A model generated the notes under the pieces. The model had not been told where the DNA came from. It was given only the letters and a program-made list of their open reading frames with translations, and made no database searches. Shown piece after piece: positions 1 to 5,328 of a DNA stretch of 5,328 bases. The first letter of the stretch is position 1, and every line of letters starts with the position of its first letter. Source of the stretch: Flavobacteriaceae bacterium (GTDB lineage: Bacteria; Bacteroidota; Bacteroidia; Flavobacteriales; Flavobacteriaceae); NCBI GenBank assembly GCA_013042255.1, contig JABDQK010000319.1:1-5328 (forward strand). The letters are read 5' to 3'. Position numbers and translations under genes: made by a program.

Positions 1-1499
1 TGGACACGCTGCTGGCTCTTCACCATAGCATTTCTGACTTTTTCATCACTGATTTGTTCAGACTGTAAGGTGAGCAGACTCGAAACGATCTCTAAATTAT
101 TTTTAACCCTGTGATGTATTTCTTTCAGCAGGAATTCTTTTTCCTCATTCTGGAGCTGTAGCATTTCATTGTTCCTCTTGTTTCTTCTCACTGATTTAAA
201 AATTAAAAGAAGATAGAGGAAGAGCAGAAGGATCACGATCATCCCCAAAGTCTGAATTACGCGTTGCTTCTTTAACTGAATTCCCTGAAGCTGTATCGTA
301 CTTTCTTTTTCTGCTACCTCCAATTCGGTTTGAATTTGAGACATGCGTTCGGCCGCTTCATCAGTAAAAACTTCTTTCTGCAACTGATCATATACTTCGA
401 AGGCATGGTAGGCATCCTTGTAATTGCGGCTACCTGCATACGCCCTTCCCAGGTTTTGGTAAGCTTCACTGAGGAAAAAAGCATCACTGAAATCCTCAGT
501 CGCAATTTTAATGCTGGTTTCAAGGCTGGAAATTGCTGATAGGAATTTCCCCTGAAGATTTTGCAATTTTCCGAGGGAAAGCCAGGAGCGCATCAGCATA
601 AAATTATTGTTAAGGCGTTCACTGTACTGAATTGCGTTGAGTGCCGCGGTTTCTGCCTCGGCATAGCGAAACGAGCCACCATAGAGTTCGGCCAGGGAAA
701 TATAAATGTCGCTCAGGTTATTGTAGAATCCATAACGCTCCCCTATGGAGATAGCGTGATTATAATATTTTAAGGCATTGTCTAGATCTTCCAATGCCAG
801 ATATTGGTTTCCAACCACATAGAGTGTAAAATCGTAATCGAGATCGTTCATTCCATAGGCTTCAAAAAGACGAAGGGCCTGCAGGCCTTGCTCCAGCCCC
901 TTATCGTATTTTTCCTGTTTCCAGAACAAGTTACTCAGGTCGCTGTACGCCAGTGCCTGTGCGTGAAGATCATTGAATTGTTCTCCGAGACGCAGTGATC
1001 GCATAGCGTATTCAGCTGCAGTGGTAAGGTCGCCTTCCCGCTCATAAACATAGCCGAGCTGGGTATAGAGAAAGGGAAGTTCTTTCTGGTCGACAACTCC
1101 GATTGCCTGTCCGAGTACAATTCTGGCACTGTCTAGTTTTTCATCCCGCAAGAGGATTGCCCCCTGGGTGATCTGAAATCGTCCCACCCATTCATCCCGC
1201 CCTCTGGCAAGAGCCTCCTTTAATCCCATTTGGGTAAACTCATAGGCTTTTACGAGATCGCGTGTATGCCAGTAGTAAGCGAGATCATTTAAAATAGTAA
1301 ACCTGAGAGAATCGTTAGGTGCACTTTTATACCCAAGCTCAAGTGTATTGAGGTAGGACGAACCAAAATTATCGGTCTGTCGGAAGACCTGTTTGTAGGA
1401 ATTTTCTTTGCTGAAGTCAATAATCTGGGACATAGCCTGCTGTCCGCTTATAATTGTGAAGAGGCCGGTACAAACAACTCTGATCCAAAGTGTTCTCAT
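1..1499 (-). CDS. TPR-containing sensor histidine kinase, HisKA_2 type (3' part outside the window)
   Basis: The frame stays open from an ATG at 1499 to the left edge, giving 499 residues with no stop. Residues 1-25 form a signal peptide ending AMSQ. Residues of about 105-375 carry TPR-like helical pairs, clearest at 143-176, 181-214, 224-257, 264-297, 301-334 and 341-374 (for example [10 protein letters not shown]). A charged helix at 376-412 leads into one membrane segment (about 415-435), then a basic stretch and a short linker. Residues 459-469, [11 protein letters not shown], are the H-box of the HisKA_2 family, with H463 as the likely phospho-acceptor. The expected role is a periplasmic TPR sensor that controls cytoplasmic autophosphorylation and passes phosphate to a response regulator. 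The ATPase domain and partner are not visible. An in-frame ATG at 1556 would add 19 residues ahead of the signal peptide, so 1499 is preferred. The ligand is unknown. Confidence 0.93.
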   Translation of the reverse strand, partial: MRTLWIRVVCTGLFTIISGQQAMSQIIDFSKENSYKQVFRQTDNFGSSYLNTLELGYKSAPNDSLRFTILNDLAYYWHTRDLVKAYEFTQMGLKEALARGRDEWVGRFQITQGAILLRDEKLDSARIVLGQAIGVVDQKELPFLYTQLGYVYEREGDLTTAAEYAMRSLRLGEQFNDLHAQALAYSDLSNLFWKQEKYDKGLEQGLQALRLFEAYGMNDLDYDFTLYVVGNQYLALEDLDNALKYYNHAISIGERYGFYNNLSDIYISLAELYGGSFRYAEAETAALNAIQYSERLNNNFMLMRSWLSLGKLQNLQGKFLSAISSLETSIKIATEDFSDAFFLSEAYQNLGRAYAGSRNYKDAYHAFEVYDQLQKEVFTDEAAERMSQIQTELEVAEKESTIQLQGIQLKKQRVIQTLGMIVILLLFLYLLLIFKSVRRNKRNNEMLQLQNEEKEFLLKEIHHRVKNNLEIVSSLLTLQSEQISDEKVRNAMVKSQQRV

Positions 1500-1701
1500 T
1501 TCTAAATCTGGCTCACTGAGGGGAAATGAGGCTATGAAAGATACAAAATATTCCATTAGCATCCGGAGGATAAAAAAAGGTAGTTGTTCGGACACTCGTT
1601 GTGGGTATTCGTCCGCAGGACCTCCGATTGTTACATTAAATTGATTTTATTAAATCCTGATTTGGCGATAAGCAGCTGATCTGAAATGCTAATCAAAAAG
1701 A
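1500..1701. other. Divergent intergenic region between the kinase and the lipoprotein operon
   Basis: This 202-bp spacer must hold the start signals of both divergent transcripts. No convincing pair of Bacteroidota promoter boxes (TTTG, about 20 bp, TAnnTTTG) is seen on either strand. On the minus strand the best partial -7 candidates are TATTTTG (1544-1550) and TATCTTTC (1536-1543), neither with a good -33 box. Both would start transcription downstream of the alternative ATG at 1556, which agrees with using the kinase start at 1499. On the plus strand the leader just before 1702 is A-rich (AATCAAAAAGA), the usual substitute for a Shine-Dalgarno sequence in this phylum. Short open frames here show no gene-like composition. 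Confidence 0.5.
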
Positions 1702-2214
1702 ATGAAACGTGCTACCCCATTTATACTCCTGTTGGCAATAGTGCTATTTGGTTGTCAAACCGTTGAAAAAAAAGGGCCTGAAAGCACTTCTAATGTTCAG
1801 AAGGTGGTTATCACCTATGTCGATTCGTGCTGGAATACGGGAGATTTTTCGGCATTAGACAGGATTGTAGGTAAAGGGTTTGTCAGGAATCTGAATGGAC
1901 TGGAAGTGGCTAATGGACCCATGGAGCTCGAGGCTTACATCCAGAATTATATAAGGGCGTTTCCCAACCTCCGAATCACTGTCAATAAATTAATTGAAAA
2001 AGATGATGATGTAATTCTTGAATGGTCGTTCAGTGGCACTAATACCGGGGAATTTGCAGAATTTATCGCTACGGGAAAAAAAGCAATTGTAAACGGAGTA
2101 ACGCTAATCACCTTTGATTCGGAAGGAAAAATGATCCAGGAAAACACTTATTACAATGAACTGTATTTGCTACAGCAATTGGGTTTCACTTTAAATCCGC
2201 CTAATTTAAAATAA
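1702..2214 (+). CDS. SnoaL-like / ester-cyclase family lipoprotein (NTF2 fold)
   Basis: A 170-residue protein. Residues 1-17 are a lipoprotein signal peptide with lipobox LFG-C, so C18 should be lipidated. The residues after the cysteine (QTVEKKG) lack a concentrated acidic cluster like those known as surface-export signals in some Bacteroidota lipoproteins, so a periplasm-facing location is more likely. Residues 33-165 follow the SnoaL-like order: helix with WNTGD (44-48) and ALD (51-53), then GPMELEAYIQNYIRAFPNLR (72-91), a strand with VILEWSFSGTNTGEF (104-118), ATGKKAIVNGV (123-133), and the ending LLQQLGF (156-162). The family includes polyketide cyclases and many uncharacterised small-molecule enzymes or binding proteins. 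The histidine often seen after the DFV-like motif is N63 here (FVRN), and the usual EHW-like motif reads ENTYYNE (147-153), so cyclase activity should not be assumed. The substrate is unknown. The next gene starts 44 bp downstream on the same strand, suggesting co-transcription. Confidence 0.88.
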   Translation: MKRATPFILLLAIVLFGCQTVEKKGPESTSNVQKVVITYVDSCWNTGDFSALDRIVGKGFVRNLNGLEVANGPMELEAYIQNYIRAFPNLRITVNKLIEKDDDVILEWSFSGTNTGEFAEFIATGKKAIVNGVTLITFDSEGKMIQENTYYNELYLLQQLGFTLNPPNLK

Positions 2215-2258
2215 GAATAATCAATAGTAATCTATAGCTAAACCTAATCTAAACAATC

Positions 2259-3029
2259 ATGAAAACAAAATTCAAAGATTTATTAATTATCGTCTTACTG
2301 AGCTTTTTACCCTTCTCCCTATTAGCGCAGGAATCTAAAACGACACAGTCTTTCTGGGTCCACGAAGATGTGGTGAAACCGGGAATGATTGCCGAATATG
2401 AGGCAACCTGTAAAGAATTGGTCAGCAATATGAAAAAACACAGTGTTGAGGAAGTTGCCTTTATTGTGACCAATACAGCTGACAATCGCTATCTGTATGT
2501 GAGTCCGGTTGAGAATATGGCTGACCTCGATAAGCCTGTTTTTGCGACCCTTTCAGAAAAAATGGGGAAGGAAGCCATGGGCGCCCTTTTCAACAGAATG
2601 GACAAGTGCTACGATGTAGAACACGATTACATCATCACTTTAGACATGAATCTTTCTTATCAACCGGGTGGAATTAATCAAACACCTGAAGGGGAAGATT
2701 ACCGCAAATTCCACTATCTCTATGTCACCCCGGCCAACCGCGCCAAGGTGAAGGAGAAAATGATGGCGGTTAAAGATATGTTTGCCAGTAAAGGGTCTAA
2801 AATGCATTATCGTGTTTATCGCAGTGGATTCGGAACCAGGGGTGAGTTCTATATGGTGGCCGTAGCTGCGAAAGACGAAGTAGATTATGCACAGAAAGCC
2901 GTGGCAAACGACCAGCTAATTGGGGAAGATGGTAACAAAGTCATGTGGGATCTCTTTGCCGACCTCCTGAGTTATGAAGAATATACAGGAAGAATGAGAC
3001 CCGATATGGCATATAGCCCAATGAATTAA
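2259..3029 (+). CDS. Secreted protein of unknown function with two similar alpha/beta halves
   Basis: A 256-residue protein. Residues 1-24 form a signal peptide (KTKFK, hydrophobic core, then SLLAQ) with no lipobox, so it is probably soluble in the periplasm or released. I do not recognise a named family with certainty. Two halves look related. Half one (about 30-137) and half two (about 149-254) each start with an aromatic/valine-rich strand (FWVHEDV; FHYLYVTP), followed by a lysine- and methionine-rich helix, a strand pair (VAFIV...RYLYVSPV; MHYRVY...EFYMVAVA), a second helix after DLDK or VDYAQK, and a similar tail (MNLSYQP; PDMAYSP). This is the order expected for tandem ferredoxin-like, dimeric alpha-beta barrel type domains, which is an inference. 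Only two cysteines (C51, C117) are present, both in half one. The gene lies 44 bp after the SnoaL-like lipoprotein and is followed by a strong terminator, so the two likely form an operon. Confidence 0.85.
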   Translation: MKTKFKDLLIIVLLSFLPFSLLAQESKTTQSFWVHEDVVKPGMIAEYEATCKELVSNMKKHSVEEVAFIVTNTADNRYLYVSPVENMADLDKPVFATLSEKMGKEAMGALFNRMDKCYDVEHDYIITLDMNLSYQPGGINQTPEGEDYRKFHYLYVTPANRAKVKEKMMAVKDMFASKGSKMHYRVYRSGFGTRGEFYMVAVAAKDEVDYAQKAVANDQLIGEDGNKVMWDLFADLLSYEEYTGRMRPDMAYSPMN

Positions 3030-3062
3030 GGCAGCGCAAACTCTCAACTATCCAACCTTGCT

Positions 3063-3093
3063 GAAAGACCCGAAGTTATTCGGGTCTTTCTTC
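3063..3093 (+). terminator. Intrinsic terminator of the lipoprotein / secreted-protein operon
   Basis: A perfect 12-bp inverted repeat, GAAAGACCCGAA (3063-3074) and TTCGGGTCTTTC (3079-3090), closes a GTTA loop 33 bp after the stop of the secreted protein. It is followed by only a short T-rich run (TTCGTTGT), so the stem rather than a long U-tract carries the prediction. The position fits the end of the two-gene transcript and separates it from the membrane-protein gene downstream. Confidence 0.85.
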
Positions 3094-3125
3094 GTTGTGA
3101 AGCTAGTTAAAAACTCCTAACTTAC
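3094..3125 (+). promoter_or_regulatory. Weak candidate Bacteroidota promoter for the small membrane protein
   Basis: GTTG at 3094-3097 resembles the -33 box (consensus TTTG). After a 20-bp spacer, TAACTTAC at 3118-3125 resembles the -7 box (consensus TAnnTTTG, matching four of six defined bases). A start about 6 bp later would leave a leader of roughly 20 bases before the ATG at 3152. A promoter is needed here because a strong terminator lies just upstream, but the match is imperfect and could be chance. Confidence 0.3.
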
Positions 3126-3151
3126 GGGACAACCTTTAATTTCAATATAGT

Positions 3152-3535
3152 ATGTTACGAAGTAAATTCTGGCAGGCACTTTTCGCAATAGGCCCAATTG
3201 CCATGCTCTTCCTGGGTATGATTGCATATTTTATCTTCCTCTTTTTCATCTTTAACAATATGGATGATTTCAATCACAGTTCAGGCAACTACTCCGCGTC
3301 CTTGATTTTGGGGAACCTCAGTGTATTTTTGATTTTCATCTTCCTGGCGGTTTTAATCTCCATCGGAAGTCTGGTTTTCTACATTGTGCATGCAGCTAAC
3401 AATCCTAATCTACGGGAAAACAATATGCTGCTGGTGTGGATACTCCTGTTTATTTTCGCCAATGGAATCGGACAACTCATTTACTGGATCATTGAGATCG
3501 TCAACAAAAGGGATAAGGAAATTATATCCGGTTAA
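3152..3535 (+). CDS. Small three-helix inner-membrane protein of unknown function
   Basis: A 127-residue, very hydrophobic protein with three predicted membrane helices at about 8-35, 51-80 and 92-117. A polar loop rich in N, D, S and H (35-49) joins helices one and two; a short polar loop, ANNPNLRENN (82-91), joins two and three. The basic tail VNKRDK (117-122) suggests the C-terminus is cytoplasmic. The last segment, LVWILLF followed by IGQLIYWIIE, resembles the small PLDc_N-type two-helix membrane module (W, then IG, then aromatic-Y/W near the membrane edge), but this is only a visual likeness and no catalytic motif is present. It is probably a single-gene unit between two hairpins. The start at 3152 is the natural one, with the first helix beginning soon after a basic MLRSK. 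Confidence 0.8.
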   Translation: MLRSKFWQALFAIGPIAMLFLGMIAYFIFLFFIFNNMDDFNHSSGNYSASLILGNLSVFLIFIFLAVLISIGSLVFYIVHAANNPNLRENNMLLVWILLFIFANGIGQLIYWIIEIVNKRDKEIISG

Positions 3536-3539
3536 AAAT

Positions 3540-3573
3540 AAGCCCGGGTAATTATTCCCGGGCTTTGTCTTTT
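3540..3573. terminator. Probable bidirectional terminator between convergent genes
   Basis: A 9-bp stem, AAGCCCGGG (3540-3548 starting with AAG) paired with CCCGGGCTT (3557-3565), closes an 8-base loop. On the plus strand it is followed by TTGTCTTTT and lies 4 bp after the stop of the small membrane protein. Read on the minus strand it is followed by TATTTTT, and it lies about 30 bp beyond the stop of the PorP/SprF gene, so one hairpin can end both transcripts. Confidence 0.85.
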
Positions 3574-3596
3574 ACTATATGAGATGCTAATAATTT

Positions 3597-5291
3597 TTAG
3601 TCATCGAAATTCAGAGTAGCCATCCTGGTGTTCGAAGCTTTTTGCACACTCATAATCCATAGTTCATTCCCGTATTTGGAACGGAAATCCGTTTTTATCT
3701 CTTCCAGATCTTCCTCCTGGTCTTCATAATGGGCCAGATAGACATAATTAAGGCCATTGATGGGATTAGTGAAATAACCCGCTTCTATACCTTTTTCCTC
3801 AAGTGCGGCCAGGAATAATTTAAGATACTCTTCGGTTTCAAAGACATTCGCAATGACGTAATGACCTTCAGGAACGCCTACGAGATTCTCCAACAAAATA
3901 GTCTCGTCTGCTCTTTGATTTGGAGCCAGAGTCATCTGACTAAGTCGTTTTAGGGAGTCTAAGTTTTTCTCCATCTGAAGTTTTATCGATTCATTCAGGC
4001 GAACCGGAGTACTACTTTCCTCATTCTGAGCTACCAGTGCCGGTTTTTCATATCCCATTGCATTCTTCATCTCATCGAGTTCTCTTCTGGTGTTTCTTAT
4101 GGCGAGCTCATAACGACGCTCCATTTCTGAATTGATATGGCTCTCCAAAGAATCTACCTTATAAACCAATTCATTGATAACAGCGTAATTTGCCCGATTT
4201 AGCCTGCGTAATTTATCGATTTCCAGATATAAGGGATTTTTATTCTTCTTAATCCTCCGCTTCCTGTCGATCCAGTCTGTTGCCTTCTCATCATCCACAT
4301 CCACCTGAACCATGTCTTCGGTTAAGGTAGGAATGAAATTATATGCCACGGAGATCTCATGGGTAACACCAAAATTTTCGATATCCTGGGCAAAGCCTTT
4401 TTCAAAATTATACCCCAGGGACAGTCGCTTATTTATATTGAAGCCCACGCCTGCGGATCCTCCGTAAAAACTATCGTAACCTGCCTGAAGCCAACCTAGT
4501 TTGGGCAAATCAAGGATGATTCCTCCCCCAAAGACCAAATTTTCTTCTCCAACCTTTCTCAATCGGGCTAAGGGCATAATCCTTCCCTCTGTAAATACAC
4601 CCTGGGCGTATTCAAAATTTTTGGTGTACTGCAAATGGGCAGAAAATGATTTTTCATTGAAAGTGGTAAGCGTCTCCCCCGTTTTAAGGTTAAAATCAAA
4701 GAGGTTTTCTGCATATACTCCAACGTCAAAACTTCCAAAGGAAACATTAAGTCCCGGTTGGAAGGCGATAATAGAATTTTCATTAAAGGTGGCCAATAGT
4801 GGGTCTTCCTCATTAGTCACAGCCCTGCTCTCGTCAAAACTGCTGCGGTAATAGGGAATATTGAATCCGAAAGTAAGATTGCTCTTTGGCGACAATCGCA
4901 CCCCATAGGCATAATTGGTGAGCAGGCCGATATTTGAGATCATTCCTTCCTGCTGATTATACACACTAATCCCCAAGCCTGTACGGTCATTGATCCTCCC
5001 ACTGTAACTCAGAAAATAGTTCTGGAAGTTATCCTGGAAGTAAGCCGACTGGCTTCGGTGAAAAAAGTTTATATATGACTTGTCTTCCCTTACGGTAGAA
5101 AATGTAGGGTTGATCAGAAATCGATTAAATTTTAAAAGATTTTGAAAAGGTACGTTGTAGGAAACATAAGGCGTTTCTTCCTGGCTAAAAAGGTGTCCCG
5201 TAAATGAAAGACTCAACATAATCAATGCCCAAAACCTAAAATGGACAACACTAACAGAATCCTTGAAAATAGATAGATTATTGCAGAACAT
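3597..5291 (-). CDS. PorP/SprF-family type IX secretion outer-membrane protein with coiled-coil and SPOR-like C-terminal extension
   Basis: A 564-residue protein. Residues 1-37 form a signal peptide with a long N-region, hydrophobic core (about 19-31) and end HLFSQ. An in-frame TGA at 5316-5318 and no other suitable start fix the ATG at 5291. Residues 42-320 are a PorP/SprF barrel: FLINPTF (58-64, replacing the usual NPAYAG-like motif), GLGISVYNQQEGMISNIGL (105-123), NYAYGVRLSP (126-135), LTFGFNIP (139-146), FQPGLNVSFGSFDVGVYAEN (177-196), GGSAGVGFNINKRLSLGYNF (277-296) and the closing FGVTHEISVAYNF (307-319). PorP/SprF proteins are outer-membrane partners of the type IX system, needed for surface delivery or retention of specific adhesins such as SprB. 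Usual members stop near the barrel end. This one adds a basic linker (342-351), a coiled-coil (about 353-412), a polar, partly helical linker (415-460) and a SPOR-like domain (about 466-550: GHYVIANVFETEEYLKLFL, then NGLNYVYLAHYEDQEEDLEE), which should lie in the periplasm and may touch peptidoglycan. Gliding itself cannot be inferred. Confidence 0.92.
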   Translation of the reverse strand: MFCNNLSIFKDSVSVVHFRFWALIMLSLSFTGHLFSQEETPYVSYNVPFQNLLKFNRFLINPTFSTVREDKSYINFFHRSQSAYFQDNFQNYFLSYSGRINDRTGLGISVYNQQEGMISNIGLLTNYAYGVRLSPKSNLTFGFNIPYYRSSFDESRAVTNEEDPLLATFNENSIIAFQPGLNVSFGSFDVGVYAENLFDFNLKTGETLTTFNEKSFSAHLQYTKNFEYAQGVFTEGRIMPLARLRKVGEENLVFGGGIILDLPKLGWLQAGYDSFYGGSAGVGFNINKRLSLGYNFEKGFAQDIENFGVTHEISVAYNFIPTLTEDMVQVDVDDEKATDWIDRKRRIKKNKNPLYLEIDKLRRLNRANYAVINELVYKVDSLESHINSEMERRYELAIRNTRRELDEMKNAMGYEKPALVAQNEESSTPVRLNESIKLQMEKNLDSLKRLSQMTLAPNQRADETILLENLVGVPEGHYVIANVFETEEYLKLFLAALEEKGIEAGYFTNPINGLNYVYLAHYEDQEEDLEEIKTDFRSKYGNELWIMSVQKASNTRMATLNFDD

Positions 5292-5328
5292 GGCACAAGT
5301 ATTATCTGCACTAAATCAAAGCTCCTTT

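Noticed and set aside
330..1129. Several short open frames on the plus strand, and other minus frames, across the kinase gene
   Set aside because: They overlap a continuous 499-residue minus frame with a signal peptide, TPR pattern, membrane helix and H-box; the short frames show no protein-like features.
1500..1556. Upstream in-frame ATG at 1556 as the kinase start
   Set aside because: It would place 19 polar and mixed residues ahead of an otherwise normal signal peptide, and the best partial promoter boxes would start the transcript downstream of it.
1611..1621. Small GTCC-GCA-GGAC inverted repeat in the divergent region
   Set aside because: The stem is only 4 bp with no T-run, so it is neither a credible terminator nor a convincing operator.
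1408..1644. A 78-residue plus-strand open frame spanning the kinase start and the intergenic region
   Set aside because: It overlaps the kinase N-terminus antisense, lacks a plausible translation start context and has a composition unlike a real protein.
4501..4851. A 116-residue plus-strand frame and an 81-residue alternative minus frame inside the PorP/SprF gene
   Set aside because: Both are shadows of the barrel-coding frame, which has clear family motifs on both sides of this stretch.
5292..5328. Possible promoter (TTTG ... AATACTTG) or end of an upstream gene ahead of the PorP/SprF start
   Set aside because: The spacer between the boxes is about 13 bp, too short for the Bacteroidota promoter, and 37 bases are too few to recognise the end of an upstream gene.

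Overview
The window looks like a chromosomal segment of a member of the Bacteroidota, most likely a marine or environmental Flavobacteriaceae species. The main evidence is a PorP/SprF-family outer-membrane protein, which belongs to the type IX secretion and gliding system found in this phylum. Signal peptides ending in A-Q or S-Q, A-rich leaders without clear Shine-Dalgarno sequences, and a periplasmic TPR / HisKA_2 hybrid sensor also fit. Base composition is moderate and even, with no sign of a mobile element, CRISPR array, tRNA or rRNA.

Layout. Positions 1-1499 (minus strand) hold most of a sensor histidine kinase. It has a signal peptide, about six TPR units, one membrane segment and the start of the HisKA_2 dimerisation domain; the catalytic end lies beyond the left edge. 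A 202-bp divergent intergenic region follows. A likely two-gene plus-strand operon comes next: a SnoaL-like (NTF2-fold) lipoprotein at 1702-2214 and a secreted protein of unknown function at 2259-3029, which appears to be an internal duplication of an alpha/beta domain. It closes with a strong intrinsic terminator at 3063-3093. A small three-helix membrane protein lies at 3152-3535. A hairpin at 3540-3573 sits between it and the convergent minus-strand gene at 3597-5291. That gene encodes a 564-residue PorP/SprF protein with a coiled-coil and a SPOR-like C-terminal domain.

How the genes relate. The kinase and the lipoprotein operon are divergent and could share regulation, but nothing in the sequence proves it. 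The PorP/SprF gene is a separate minus-strand unit. Homologues usually work with a large type IX-secreted adhesin encoded next to them, and the upstream side of this gene is cut off at the right edge.

The most interesting item is the PorP/SprF-coiled coil-SPOR architecture. It suggests an outer-membrane type IX accessory protein with its own peptidoglycan-contacting arm. The second is the two-fold repeat in the secreted protein at 2259-3029. Neither amounts to a demonstrably new system from this window alone.
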